A DNA stretch of 64,000 nt, from assembly GCA_963710735.1 (NCBI GenBank), contig CAVQBN010000006.1, forward strand, positions 124,001 through 188,000, in the 5' to 3' direction. The position numbers were made by a program, and so were the translations under genes. The notes under the pieces are model-generated. The model was given only the letters and a program-made list of their open reading frames with translations, did not search any database and was not told the DNA's origin. Below, one piece after another: positions 54,950-64,000 of the stretch. Source of the stretch: FEN-1297 sp963710735. Lineage in GTDB: Bacteria; Bacteroidota; Ignavibacteria; Ignavibacteriales; Ignavibacteriaceae. How positions within the stretch are numbered: position 1 is the first letter of the stretch; every line of letters starts with the position of its first letter.

Positions 54950-57154
54950 TTAATTGCTGGTACTTCCTGTCGTATCCTCGGGAACAATCTTTCCATTTTG
55001 TAATTCATCGCTAAGTCTGGTAGCTTTATACATGTCTTTAATTGCTTCCATCATGCCTGCTGAATGAACTGCGACACATCTGTTTTCATCGGTAGTAAAA
55101 ATAAAATTACCAGGTAAGCTTTGGATATTTCCGTCAAAAGCTAAACCAACAATTTGTGCTTTTTCATTGATAACCGGGCTTCCTGAATTTCCTCCAATTA
55201 TATCATTAGTGGAAACAAAATCCATTGGTGTTTCTAAACTGAAATCTGAAGGAGGATTTTGCCATCTCTTTGGAAGATTCCAGGGATATTTTTTACCAAA
55301 TGAGTAATATCTATTATACAAGCCGTAGAAAGTTGTATAAGGAGGTGCTATGGTTCCGTTGTAAGGAAAACCTTTAACCACTCCATCGGAAATTCTTAAG
55401 GTAAATGTAGCATCCGGTGGAATTGAGGTTCCATAAACCTCAAACAGAGCTTTACCAAGTTCCTGAGAATATGTCTGTCCCTGAGAAGTAATCTCACTAA
55501 TTTTATTTTGAAGATCAGCTTTAGTAGCTTCCGTATGAACTATAAAATAAATAAACGGATCATTAGAATTTAAAATTGCATCCGGTCCCTCTTTAATTAA
55601 TGCTTTTAACTTATCTAAATTATTTAATACCGAGTTATTAACCATATAATTAACAGCATCGTTACCGGTATTACCGCCGGTAATTTTTTGTACAAGACTC
55701 TTGTCGCTTAGATAGCTGTAAAATCTGTGAATTTCAGCTTTTAATAATTCTTTATTCAAATCCGAAGTAAGATGTTCAGGGATTAGATCGTTAATTGTGG
55801 AGTCGAGCTCAGTACCTTTATAAGATAAGCCTCTTTCGCTTTCGGGCAGTTTTAATTGATCAGCAAGATCAACTACATCCTGTGCTTCAATAAAATATTG
55901 AGAACTGAAGAAGGGATTCATATTAAGTGCAAAATATTCGTTGCTGATTCCACGTAATTGATTTTGTGTATCGGCAATTTTATTCCAAAGATCCCCATAC
56001 TTAGTATTTAAATCAGGATTCGAATGAACGGCTTCCTGAAATTTCTTTTCAAAATCAATTTTCTTTTGCATTAAAATCGGGTCTCTTAATCCTTTCAACA
56101 TTCCCGTAAATGCTTTTTGAGAATTTGAAAATTCAAAAAGACGATTTTGTAATTCAGCTTTTTTTTCAGGGTTTTCTTTAATTTCTTTAGTATAGATATT
56201 TACTAATTCATTTATGAGATTCAGTGTCCGAGGATATTGTATATCCCTCATATATTCTAACTGAGCAACGGTTTTTAAACGGTCTGTATGACCGGGGTTA
56301 CCAACTACAAATACCGGTTCTCCAGGTTCTGCACCATTTGGACTCCAATGAAAATAATTTTTTGTCTGAAGAGGTTTTCCATTTTCATAAACTCTAAAGA
56401 AATTACAATCTAAATCGTAACGAGGATAAGTAAAATTATCATAGTCACCACCGAAATAACCTAAAGAAGCTTCCGGTGAAAATACTAATCTTACGTCGGT
56501 ATATCTCTTGTATCCATAGAGAGAATATTTGCCGCCATTATACAATGTTACAATTTGAATTCTTAAACCCGTTTCTTTTTTCTCTTGATTCTCCAGATCC
56601 TGCATTGCTTTTTTTCGATTAGCTATCTTCTCTTCAGGAGTTTTGCCTTTATCAATTGCTGCTTGAATTTCATTGGTCACATCTTTTATTAAAACTAATT
56701 GATCAACATATAATCCCGGCACCGGTCTTTCATCTGCAAGTGTTTTAGCATAAAATCCGTTATCAAAAAGATCCTCACCCGGTTTTGTAACTTTTGCTAC
56801 CGAAGCTCTTCCGCAATGATGATTTGTCATAACCAATCCATCTGCAGAAACAAAGGAAGCTGAGCAGTAATTAGCAAAACGAAGAGCAGACATACGAACT
56901 TTATTTAACCATTCTTCGGTCGGTCGAAAATTATATTGTTTTTGAAAATAATTTAACGGTGGATAATCAAAAGTCCACATTTTACCGGTATCAAATTTAC
57001 CGGCTTTTACAGTATCTAAATTCAGCCAGTTATTATTCCCGAGGTTATTTGTAGGACTCTCCTGCATCTTGGATGTTGATGCACATCCGGCTATTAAAAT
57101 TAGAGATAAGATTATCCCTATTTTAATGCTCATTCTTTCAATGATTTGTTTCAT
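54950..57154 (-). CDS. S46 family dipeptidyl peptidase (DPP7/DPP11-type), lipoprotein
   Basis: A 734-residue periplasmic serine exopeptidase that removes dipeptides from peptide N-termini. The signal sequence ends LIAGC, a good lipobox (cysteine 24). The catalytic His is in VMTNHHCG, the Ser in GGNSGSPV (S657), and the family start GKMWTFDYPP is intact. By alignment with DPP7 and DPP11, the specificity position 18 residues after the Ser is Gly here (FDGN), which suggests DPP7-like preference for hydrophobic residues rather than the acidic preference of DPP11. The gene is monocistronic. Confidence 0.93.
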   Translation of the reverse strand: MKQIIERMSIKIGIILSLILIAGCASTSKMQESPTNNLGNNNWLNLDTVKAGKFDTGKMWTFDYPPLNYFQKQYNFRPTEEWLNKVRMSALRFANYCSASFVSADGLVMTNHHCGRASVAKVTKPGEDLFDNGFYAKTLADERPVPGLYVDQLVLIKDVTNEIQAAIDKGKTPEEKIANRKKAMQDLENQEKKETGLRIQIVTLYNGGKYSLYGYKRYTDVRLVFSPEASLGYFGGDYDNFTYPRYDLDCNFFRVYENGKPLQTKNYFHWSPNGAEPGEPVFVVGNPGHTDRLKTVAQLEYMRDIQYPRTLNLINELVNIYTKEIKENPEKKAELQNRLFEFSNSQKAFTGMLKGLRDPILMQKKIDFEKKFQEAVHSNPDLNTKYGDLWNKIADTQNQLRGISNEYFALNMNPFFSSQYFIEAQDVVDLADQLKLPESERGLSYKGTELDSTINDLIPEHLTSDLNKELLKAEIHRFYSYLSDKSLVQKITGGNTGNDAVNYMVNNSVLNNLDKLKALIKEGPDAILNSNDPFIYFIVHTEATKADLQNKISEITSQGQTYSQELGKALFEVYGTSIPPDATFTLRISDGVVKGFPYNGTIAPPYTTFYGLYNRYYSFGKKYPWNLPKRWQNPPSDFSLETPMDFVSTNDIIGGNSGSPVINEKAQIVGLAFDGNIQSLPGNFIFTTDENRCVAVHSAGMMEAIKDMYKATRLSDELQNGKIVPEDTTGSTSN

Positions 57155-57667
57155 TGTTGACCCTATATATTGTTGTACAAATTAAACATAACTGCATATT
57201 TATATAATTATAAATAATACATTCATTTTAAGTGTTATTTAATAAATTTAAAACTTGCGGATTAATTTTAATTGAGGATTCAGAGGAAAAATTTGTTGCC
57301 ATAAAGTTGAAGTAATTTTTACTAATTAATATCAAATTTATAAGTTGAAAATGGAAAAAGTAAATTAATTTACTAAAATTTAATTTTTAACTTAAAAAAT
57401 TAAATTTTTCTACTATGTGTAAACAATCAAATCATCATCTTATTTTGCCGTTTATCATTTTTAGCATAAAAATTTGGATAAATTTGAAGGGAATCAGTAA
57501 TTCTTGATTTAATAATTGAAGATTTGAAAGGAATCGATATAAATAAGTGTAACATTCCCCCTGGTTATTAAAGCAAATTTTTAGTCTATAATAACCATTT
57601 AAACTTAAACTAAAAGAAATAAGTCAACAATCTGCTGATTGCTATTAGCTAAAATGAATAAAGGAAA
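57155..57667. other. Intergenic stretch, no gene seen
   Basis: About 510 AT-rich bases upstream of the S46 peptidase gene and downstream of the zinc-ribbon gene (both minus strand). It should hold the peptidase promoter. No tRNA-like fold, repeat or open frame stood out. Confidence 0.5.
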
Positions 57668-58027
57668 TTAAATATATGAATCAGGCTGATAAAGAGGTTC
57701 AATTTCCCATTCATCCTCAATAGTACCCACGCAATGTGAACACTTGGGGACACTAAAAACTACTTTTTCTTCATTTGGCGTAGCACGTACAAAGTTTAAG
57801 ATTGTTTTGCAACTTGAACATTGTACAATGTGTGAAGTAGTTGTTTTTTTGCTGCAATCTGGACAAATGAATCCTAATTCCCCCGGTGTTTCATCCGGAT
57901 TTACAAGGAAAATAGCATTACATTTAGAATTGTTGCATCTAGCGAAGTGCCATTTTACAGTATCATTAGTAGCGATAATTCTCTCCATGTAATTTTTACG
58001 TCCAAAAAGTAAGTAGTTCTGCATCAA
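57668..58027 (-). CDS. Zinc-ribbon protein of unknown function
   Basis: A 119-residue (or 106, if it starts at ATG 57988) cytoplasmic protein with four cysteine pairs: CNNSKC, CPDC, CSSC and CSHC. This suggests two zinc ribbons, one from the first two pairs and one from the last two. No catalytic motif. Similar small proteins occur in Deltaproteobacteria and Bacteroidota without known role. Start choice is open: no good ribosome binding site is seen before either Met. It is divergent to the phosphomutase gene. Confidence 0.65.
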   Translation of the reverse strand: MMQNYLLFGRKNYMERIIATNDTVKWHFARCNNSKCNAIFLVNPDETPGELGFICPDCSKKTTTSHIVQCSSCKTILNFVRATPNEEKVVFSVPKCSHCVGTIEDEWEIEPLYQPDSYI

Positions 58028-58200
58028 AAGTCCATTGAAAAATAATTCTCTTTTTATTTTTTCTCAATTGAATCAATGTATTATTTTTATAAATTTAATT
58101 GTTCAAAAATATGACCTACGATAGTTGAATGTAATTCATAATTAATTCTACGACAAATTTTGCAATTTGTTTTTATTTAAAATGATTGGAGCGGAAAAAA

Positions 58201-59550
58201 ATGGATAAAATCAGCTGTTTTAAAGCTTATGATATTCGAGGCAAAGTACCTAACGAATTAAATCCTGATTTAGCATATAAGATCGGAATTGCTTTTGCCA
58301 GATTTATAAATGCCAAAAAAATTGTGATAGGACATGATATAAGAAAATCTTCCGAATCAATTTCTGATGCGCTAATAAGAGGACTAACTACCAGCGGAGT
58401 TGATGTTATTGACATTGGGCTGTGCGGCACCGAAATGATTTATTATGCTACTCCTGAATTAGAAGCCGATGGCGGAATAATGATAACAGCCAGTCATAAT
58501 CCTCCCGAATATAACGGGATGAAGTTTGTTAGGCAAGGATCTGTTCCAGTTGGATATGATTCCGGTTTAAATGAAGTTGAACAAATGATATTAAATAATG
58601 ACCTTGAACCTTTAAGACATGAGCCCGGAGATATCTACAGAAAACACATAATGAGCGGTTTTATTAATAACTTAAGAAATTTTTACGATCCTCATAAAAT
58701 AAAGCCGTTAAAAGTTGTTGTTAATGCAGGAAACGGCTGTGCCGGACTTTCGCTGAATGCAATTGAACCTAATTTACCCATTGAAATGGTAAAAGTTTTT
58801 ATTGATCCGGATCCCGATTTCCCGAACGGAGTTCCAAATCCTCTTCTTCCTGAAAATAGAAAATCAACTATTGATGCTGTACTTACTAATAAAGCAGATT
58901 TAGGCGTTGCATGGGATGGTGATTATGACCGCTGTTTTTTCTTTGACGAAAAAGGAAATTTTATTGAAGGTTATTACATCGTCGGACTTTTGGCTAAATC
59001 AATATTAAAAAAACATCCCGGTGAAAAAATCGTTCACGATCCCAGATTAATTTGGAACACAGTTGAGATTGTTAAAAAAAGCGGAGGTGAGCCAGTTGTT
59101 TCAAAAAGCGGCCATGCATTTATTAAACAGAAAATGCGCGAAGTAAATGCAATTTACGGCGGTGAAATGTCTGCGCATCACTATTTTAGAGATAACGCAT
59201 ATTCCGACAGCGGCATGATACCGTTCTTACTCATTTTGCAATTAATTTCTGAAGAAAACAAACCTCTTTCAAAATTGGTTGAAGAAATGATTCACAATTA
59301 TCCTTGCTCAGGCGAAATAAATTCCAAAGTTGATAATCCCTCAAAAAAAATTGAAGAAATTGAAAAGAAGTACTCTGATGGGAAGATTGATCATCTTGAC
59401 GGAGTAAGCGTTGAATATGATAATTGGAGATTTAACCTAAGAATGTCAAACACCGAACCGATTATCAGATTGAACGTTGAAAGTAAAGCCGATATTAAAT
59501 TGATGGAAGAAAAGACAAAAGAGCTTTTAAAAGCAATTAGAGATGAATAA
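58201..59550 (+). CDS. Phosphomannomutase/phosphoglucomutase
   Basis: Alpha-D-phosphohexomutase of 449 residues interconverting hexose 1- and 6-phosphates for glycan and glycogen synthesis. The start is ATG 58201 with GGAG 10 bases before it; a TTG at 58186 is part of that leader. The phosphoserine is in TASHNP (96-101), the metal loop is DGDYDRC at about 240, the sugar loop is GGEMSAHHYF, and the phosphate loop is SNTEPIIRLNVE near the C-terminus. The order and length fit the bacterial ManB/AlgC group. It is monocistronic, with its own terminator. Confidence 0.95.
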   Translation: MDKISCFKAYDIRGKVPNELNPDLAYKIGIAFARFINAKKIVIGHDIRKSSESISDALIRGLTTSGVDVIDIGLCGTEMIYYATPELEADGGIMITASHNPPEYNGMKFVRQGSVPVGYDSGLNEVEQMILNNDLEPLRHEPGDIYRKHIMSGFINNLRNFYDPHKIKPLKVVVNAGNGCAGLSLNAIEPNLPIEMVKVFIDPDPDFPNGVPNPLLPENRKSTIDAVLTNKADLGVAWDGDYDRCFFFDEKGNFIEGYYIVGLLAKSILKKHPGEKIVHDPRLIWNTVEIVKKSGGEPVVSKSGHAFIKQKMREVNAIYGGEMSAHHYFRDNAYSDSGMIPFLLILQLISEENKPLSKLVEEMIHNYPCSGEINSKVDNPSKKIEEIEKKYSDGKIDHLDGVSVEYDNWRFNLRMSNTEPIIRLNVESKADIKLMEEKTKELLKAIRDE

Positions 59551-59580
59551 TGGAAGAAAATATTTCTTCCATTATTTTTT
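59546..59580 (+). terminator. Strong terminator after the phosphomutase gene
   Basis: A perfect 14-bp stem (59546-59559 with 59563-59576), 3-base loop and T6 tail. It begins inside the stop codon area. It may also serve the convergent DUF2911 gene. Confidence 0.88.
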
Positions 59581-59603
59581 AGCCATTACTCATTTAAACG
59601 GTT

Positions 59604-60245
59604 TTATTTAACTTCTGTTTCTATTGTAAATGGAACTTTGATTTTTTCCCAATTTAAATTGACTTGAGCAGAGTTTTTGCCCTTTTCATTTACCTTCATA
59701 TCGCTGAATGTATATGACAACCATTCATGAAAATTTGATGACTGTGGTTTTACATTAAAACGTGCAAAATCTTCTGCTTCGTTATATTCAAATGCACCCC
59801 ATTGATCAGCAACTTTATTGAAAATAATTGTCCAATCTTTATTTTCGTTCGGGATTATAAAGAAGCTGTAAGACCCGGCAGAAAATTTTTTTCCATCAAT
59901 CCAAACATCTGTACTAAATGTAATTTTTGTTGCCTCATTTGCACCTGCACGCCAGACTTTTTTATAAGGCACCAATCCGCCCCAAATTTTTCGTCCCTTA
60001 ACTCCAGGTCTGCTATAAGATATAGTTACATCTGTAAGCCCTATTGTTTGAGTTAAAAATGCTCTAGGACTAATTCTTACTTTTTTATTCCAATCAGGAA
60101 TGGAAGATTTTTTATTTTCCCGCGTAGAATTCTTATTCATCTGACTCATTTTATTATTCTGCTGTGCATCCGAAGTTGATCCAATCAATAAAAAAATGCC
60201 AATCATTAATATGAACATTTGTAAAAATATGTTTCTGTTTCTCAT
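59604..60245 (-). CDS. DUF2911 family exported protein
   Basis: A 213-residue periplasmic protein; the start is ATG 60245 with GGAGTGCC before it. A signal peptide (about 1-28, ending SDAQ) precedes a Lys/Asn/Ser-rich linker. The DUF2911 core is clear: SPRAFLTQTIGLTDVTISYS, then GRKIWGGLVPYKKVWRAGAN and WTIIFNK, with WGAFEYN. The fold is a beta sandwich. Its function is unknown, though such proteins are frequent in Bacteroidota. Confidence 0.9.
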   Translation of the reverse strand: MRNRNIFLQMFILMIGIFLLIGSTSDAQQNNKMSQMNKNSTRENKKSSIPDWNKKVRISPRAFLTQTIGLTDVTISYSRPGVKGRKIWGGLVPYKKVWRAGANEATKITFSTDVWIDGKKFSAGSYSFFIIPNENKDWTIIFNKVADQWGAFEYNEAEDFARFNVKPQSSNFHEWLSYTFSDMKVNEKGKNSAQVNLNWEKIKVPFTIETEVK

Positions 60246-60396
60246 AAGGCACTCCAAATTATGCGATTTTACAATATATCTTACTGTTTTTACACGATTA
60301 ATTTAACTTTAAGGATTAATTTATAAATTATTATTTAAATTTCACTAAATAATTTTACGGATTAACAAAAATTAATAATAAGCCGATTTGATAATT

Positions 60397-60897
60397 ATGG
60401 CAGTCAAAGAAATCCTTTTACTCGGAAATCCAAAGTTATATGAAAGTTGTTCTCCGGTAGTTCAAAATGACCTGAGCGATGTTCAAAAAGTAGTTGAGGA
60501 TCTTCATGATACTTTAATGAGTTTCAGAGCAAAACATGATGCCGGCAGAGCAATTGCAGCACCACAAATCGGTTATATGAAAAAGTTGATATATATGAAT
60601 ATAGATAAACCGATAGTATTTATTAATCCGGTTCTTGATATTCTCAGCGCGGAAATGTTTGAACTTTGGGATGATTGTATGAGTTTTCCGAATCTGCTTG
60701 TAAAAGTAAAGCGTCACAAAAAATGTCATGTTACTTACAGGGATATGGAGTGGAATTTTCAATCATTAAATTTTGAGGACAGCCTTTCGGAATTGATTCA
60801 GCATGAAGTTGACCATTTAAATGGTATACTTGCTGTTTCCAGAGCGATTGATGGGAAATCGTTTTCTTTTAAAAGTCAGAAAGAGTTTTTGAAATAA
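60397..60897 (+). CDS. Peptide deformylase-like protein, variant motifs
   Basis: A 166-residue metal hydrolase of the peptide deformylase family; the start is ATG 60397. Motif 1 reads AIAAPQIG instead of GxGLAAPQ. Motif 2 reads DDCMS where EGCLS is usual, keeping the metal-binding Cys. Motif 3 is QHEVDHLNG, with both His and the catalytic Glu. All metal ligands and the catalytic base are thus kept, so activity is possible, but the motif changes suggest it is not the main housekeeping deformylase. A proper Def gene, usually near fmt, is not in the window. Confidence 0.85.
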   Translation: MAVKEILLLGNPKLYESCSPVVQNDLSDVQKVVEDLHDTLMSFRAKHDAGRAIAAPQIGYMKKLIYMNIDKPIVFINPVLDILSAEMFELWDDCMSFPNLLVKVKRHKKCHVTYRDMEWNFQSLNFEDSLSELIQHEVDHLNGILAVSRAIDGKSFSFKSQKEFLK

Positions 60898-60927
60898 TTA
60901 TTTTTCAAAATCACAACAGATAATATT

Positions 60928-60949
60928 AAAGTATAATTTTTTATACTTT
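60928..60949. terminator. Terminator between convergent genes
   Basis: AAAGTATAA and TTATACTTT form a 9-bp stem with a TTTT loop between the deformylase-like and aminotransferase stops. An AT-rich stem, so it is modest, but the location fits. Confidence 0.55.
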
Positions 60950-60951
60950 CT

Positions 60952-62085
60952 TTACGAACTATATTGTTTCAGTTCATCAACAATTTTATCAGATTCTTCC
61001 TTAATATTATAAAAATGAGGCGACATTCTGATCATGCCCTCTCTAACCGCACATTGAATATCTTTTTTAACCAGTTCTTCAAAAATCTTTTTAGATTCTT
61101 TATGCTTAAAGCTGACTATACCAGCTATATTTTTTTTATCGCAATTGCTTAATACCGGTTTAATATTAATTTCTTCAAGTTTGTTAATCAGATAAGAAGA
61201 ATTTTCTATTACTTTATTTTCAATAACATCATAGCCAAATTCTTTAAACATTTTTAGTGAAGCATTCAAAGCATAAATACCAATTGTGTTTAATGTACCT
61301 CCTTGAAAACGTTCAGCTGTTTTTTTCAGAGTTAAATCGTAGTGTAAAATATTCCATGCATCTTCAACTGAAAGCCAGCCGACATTTCCTGGTACCATAT
61401 TTTCCTGAAGCTTATCGGATACATAAATAAATGCCATACCCTGTAGACCTAACAGCCATTTTTGACTTCCGGACGAAAGAAAATCTATTTTATCTCTAAC
61501 TACATCCAAGCGAACGGCACCTAAACCTTGTATCGCATCTACCGAAAATATAATTCCTTTTTCACGGCAAGGTTTCCCGATTTTTTCTAAATCAACTCTA
61601 TAGCCGGTTAAAAATTGTACCTGGCTGATTGATACAAGCCTCGTTCCGGGTTTTATATTTTCTATTATATCTTCAGCGGAAACTATCCCGTCTTTTGATT
61701 TTACAAAATCAACAATTACACCTTCCTTTTCAAGATTTAGAAACGGGTATACATTCGCCGGAAATTCAAGATCATTCAATAAAATTCTATCACCCTTCTT
61801 CCATTTAATTCCCTGCGCTAAAATATTAATACCGTTTGATGTATTATCAAGAAAAGCAATTCGTTCAGGTTTTGTATTTATCAAACTTGATAGGTCCTGT
61901 TTTGTTTCTTTAATAACAGACTGGAATTTTACATAATCATCAATACTCGTTTCACTTTTTTCATATAATATTTTATTGATTTGCTGTAAAACCGGAATGC
62001 AAAGCGGACCCGTAGATGCATGATTAAAATATATTTTACCGCTTTTCAAATAAGGGAAATAGTTTCTTGCTTTAGTAATGTCCAT
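60952..62085 (-). CDS. Class V aminotransferase-fold PLP enzyme (second)
   Basis: A 377-residue PLP enzyme of the isopenicillin-epimerase/cysteine desulfurase-like group. Marks are YFNHASTGPL at the start, SQVQFLTGYRVDL, SVDAIQGLG (PLP-ring Asp) and SGSQKWLLGLQG (PLP lysine). No reactive-loop cysteine is seen near the C-terminus, so a desulfurase role is unlikely. It is clearly different from the 500-residue enzyme at 43133-44635. The substrate is not known and no biosynthetic genes surround it. Confidence 0.9.
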   Translation of the reverse strand: MDITKARNYFPYLKSGKIYFNHASTGPLCIPVLQQINKILYEKSETSIDDYVKFQSVIKETKQDLSSLINTKPERIAFLDNTSNGINILAQGIKWKKGDRILLNDLEFPANVYPFLNLEKEGVIVDFVKSKDGIVSAEDIIENIKPGTRLVSISQVQFLTGYRVDLEKIGKPCREKGIIFSVDAIQGLGAVRLDVVRDKIDFLSSGSQKWLLGLQGMAFIYVSDKLQENMVPGNVGWLSVEDAWNILHYDLTLKKTAERFQGGTLNTIGIYALNASLKMFKEFGYDVIENKVIENSSYLINKLEEINIKPVLSNCDKKNIAGIVSFKHKESKKIFEELVKKDIQCAVREGMIRMSPHFYNIKEESDKIVDELKQYSS

Positions 62086-62603
62086 AATTGCTCACTTATA
62101 GATTTATATTTTTAAATATTCTGAGTAACAAAATTAAACATTTTACAAAAAAGTATAGGACTAAAAAATTATTATTAATTGAAGTTACGCAAAAATTATT
62201 GGTTCTTTTTATTTCTCCATTTCAAGGTTAATTATTTCATCCACCCATGATTGAAAATTCTGTCTATTTTTCCTTTTAAGTCTGAAGGACGATATTATTG
62301 TAATAAAAATATTAGTCTCAAATCCGGAACACCAAAGGAGAAGCATACAATTAGACTAACAGGTGTAACATCAATTAATAATTTGGCCAAATTGATAACT
62401 TAAATAATTGATAATTAAAAACTGTTTTAATGGTTTAATACAATTAGAGGGTACCCTAAGTAATCTATATATTATAGTGCACAGTAAAAACTATCATTTT
62501 TGAAATTCATTTCGATTATGGTTACATTTCATTTGAAATTAAAAGTAAAATTTTTCATCTGAAAGTTACAAACCCAATTTTCTAAACTATTTGCAGGCGA
62601 GAT
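62086..62603. other. Divergent intergenic region with a doubtful small ORF
   Basis: About 520 bases between two divergent genes. On the minus strand a 45-codon frame (ATG 62346, stop 62209-62211) encodes a hydrophobic start and then a basic, protein-like tail (RLKRKNRQNFQSWVDEIINL). It has no good ribosome binding site and is unconfirmed. Promoters for both flanking genes are expected. Confidence 0.3.
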
Positions 62604-64000
62604 ATGACATATCCCAAAGCACCCAAACCTAAAAAACTTAAACCTGAAGATTTAAGATGGCGATGCAACCAGGATGTATTTGCATTTGATTCAACGAATG
62701 ATATTGAACCTATCGAGGGCATTTTAGGCCAGGAACGAGCTTTAAAAGCTTTAAAGCTTGGGGTTGATTTAAGAAGCCCCGGTTATAATATTTTTATTGC
62801 CGGTTTGTCAGGCACCGGTAAAGCTACAACTGTAAAAAAAATGCTGGAAACTATAAGCGACAATTGTCCGCCCCTGCATGATTATGCTTATGTAAATAAC
62901 TTTAAAGATAATGATCAGCCTACATTATTAACATTTAAAGTCGGTAAGGCAAAAGCATTTAAACAGGACCTATTATCAACTATAGATATTTTAAAGAATA
63001 AAATTCCCCAGGCATTAGAAAATGATTCATATATAAACAGGAAAAAGAAGATAGTTGCACATTACAACGATAAAGAACAAACTTTAATGAGCGCGTTCGA
63101 TGAAAAGTTAAAACAAGAAAAATTTACGCTGGGCCAGATAAAAGTCGGCGAAGGAGTTCGCCCTGAAATATTTCCTTTGATCGAGGAAAAACCGGTGCCG
63201 ATTTACCAGCTTGAAGAACTTGTAAAACAGGGAAAGTTGACCGAGGATAATGTAAAAGAGATTATAAAAAAATATGGCAACTATCAGCAGGATTTACATA
63301 CCCTCTTCAGAAAAGGATTAAAATTAAGCGAGGAATTCCAGGAAAAGCTTTCAAAACTTGAAAAGGAAACAGTTGAAGTTGTGCTTAGAGGAGCCATTGA
63401 CAATTTAAGAGAAAAATATGACGACAAGAAAGTCCTTGAATATATAAATGAAGTTGAAAAAAATATTCTGGAAAATATTCAAATATTTAAAGGAATTAAA
63501 CCGGAAGGAGATACAACCCCCGAAGGATTCCAAATAGACTACTTTAAGGAATATGAAGTTAATATCATCTTAGATAACAGCGAAACCAAGAATTGTCCGG
63601 TAATAATAGAAACTTCTCCGAATTACATTAATCTTTTCGGAACAATTGAAAAAGTAAATGACGGCAGAGGCGGCTGGTATAGCGACTTCACTAAAATTAA
63701 AGCCGGCTCTTTATTAAAAGCTAACGGCGGATATCTTGTACTAAATGTAAAACACCTGTTTGAAGAGCCTAGCGTTTGGAGAACTTTAAAACGAGTTCTT
63801 ACTTATAGAAAACTTGAAATCCAGGATTCACACAATTTATTTCAAATCGCTCCTTCAAGTTTACAGCCGGAACCAATTGAGATTGACACAAAAGTTATAC
63901 TTACCGGCAATGATTATATTTATTCGCTTCTTACTTCTTACGAAGATGACTTCAAAAAAATATTTAAGATAAAGGCGGATTTTGATTATGAAATAAAACG
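62604..64000 (+). CDS. Lon-like AAA+ protease (AAA_32 family), 3' end outside window
   Basis: ATP-dependent protease related to Lon, of the group lacking the Lon N-terminal domain. Only about 465 residues from ATG 62604 are seen; the frame stays open to the window end. The start DLRWRCNQDVFAFDSTND and the IEGILGQERALKALKLG block precede Walker A as AGLSGTGKATT (about 68-78, with Ala where many have Ser/Thr). A long helical insert (about 115-300) follows, as in this family, then GDTTPEGFQIDYFKEYEVN and KAGSLLKANGGYLVLNVKHL, the Walker B region. The Ser-Lys protease domain would lie beyond the window. Confidence 0.92.
   Translation, partial: MTYPKAPKPKKLKPEDLRWRCNQDVFAFDSTNDIEPIEGILGQERALKALKLGVDLRSPGYNIFIAGLSGTGKATTVKKMLETISDNCPPLHDYAYVNNFKDNDQPTLLTFKVGKAKAFKQDLLSTIDILKNKIPQALENDSYINRKKKIVAHYNDKEQTLMSAFDEKLKQEKFTLGQIKVGEGVRPEIFPLIEEKPVPIYQLEELVKQGKLTEDNVKEIIKKYGNYQQDLHTLFRKGLKLSEEFQEKLSKLEKETVEVVLRGAIDNLREKYDDKKVLEYINEVEKNILENIQIFKGIKPEGDTTPEGFQIDYFKEYEVNIILDNSETKNCPVIIETSPNYINLFGTIEKVNDGRGGWYSDFTKIKAGSLLKANGGYLVLNVKHLFEEPSVWRTLKRVLTYRKLEIQDSHNLFQIAPSSLQPEPIEIDTKVILTGNDYIYSLLTSYEDDFKKIFKIKADFDYEIK

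Noticed and set aside
1..64000. Search by eye for tRNA genes (GGTTCGAATCC-like arms), rRNA, CRISPR arrays, transposases and integrases.
   Set aside because: None seen. A covariance-model scan would be needed to exclude a tRNA or small RNA with certainty.

Overview
The window is AT-rich (about one-third G+C by eye) and looks like a chromosomal segment of an Ignavibacteria-type bacterium (Ignavibacteriota, Bacteroidota/Chlorobi group). Supporting features are a type IX secretion C-terminal sorting domain with the YPNPFNPST signature, a GldC homologue, an S46 dipeptidyl peptidase, a TonB receptor paired with a DUF4249 lipoprotein, and many c-type cytochromes. No tRNA, rRNA, CRISPR array, insertion sequence or phage gene was seen. 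Assignment to class level is inference from protein style, not from a marker gene.

Layout. 1-1931: 3' part of an M13 peptidase. 2646-9734: first electron-transfer region, with a Cyc2-like porin-cytochrome, a monoheme cytochrome c, a Rieske protein, a cytochrome b fused to two cytochrome c domains, a phosphodiester glycosidase and a second monoheme cytochrome. 9805-17621: mixed housekeeping and envelope genes (frameshifted GNAT, DUF2279, DUF4097, TPM, thioredoxin, DUF4260, T9SS cargo, FxsA, GDPD). 18011-24300: TonB receptor, DUF4249 lipoprotein and two tandem PEGA/propeller lipoproteins. 24431-30075: nitroreductase, a MacAB-type efflux operon on the minus strand, and a PAP2 phosphatase. 30164-31826: DUF2339 membrane protein split by a frameshift.

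31947-42755 (minus strand) is the most striking part. In transcription order it holds a universal stress protein, a 24-residue membrane peptide, a 13-heme cytochrome fused to a b-type membrane domain, a 19-heme cytochrome, a b-type membrane cytochrome, a 7-heme NapC/NirT-like protein, a Rieske protein, a bc1/b6f-type cytochrome b and an 11-heme cytochrome. That is 50 c-type heme motifs in about 10 kb with several membrane quinol-reactive modules. It plausibly moves electrons from the quinol pool to periplasmic or extracellular acceptors. Heme spacing shows that the 19-heme protein is a tandem duplication of an octaheme unit plus a partial third copy.

43133-64000: a class V aminotransferase; a muropeptide-recycling group (BadF-type sugar kinase, AmpG-like transporter, serine hydrolase, NagZ-like GH3); YciI; PspC; cytochrome bd oxidase (cydAB); GldC; an outer-membrane protein; an S46 peptidase; a zinc-ribbon protein; phosphoglucomutase/phosphomannomutase; DUF2911; a peptide deformylase-like protein; a second class V aminotransferase; and the 5' part of a Lon-like AAA protease running off the end. 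Two Rieske/cytochrome b systems, a bd oxidase and the multiheme cluster together suggest a branched respiratory chain able to use oxygen and other terminal acceptors.
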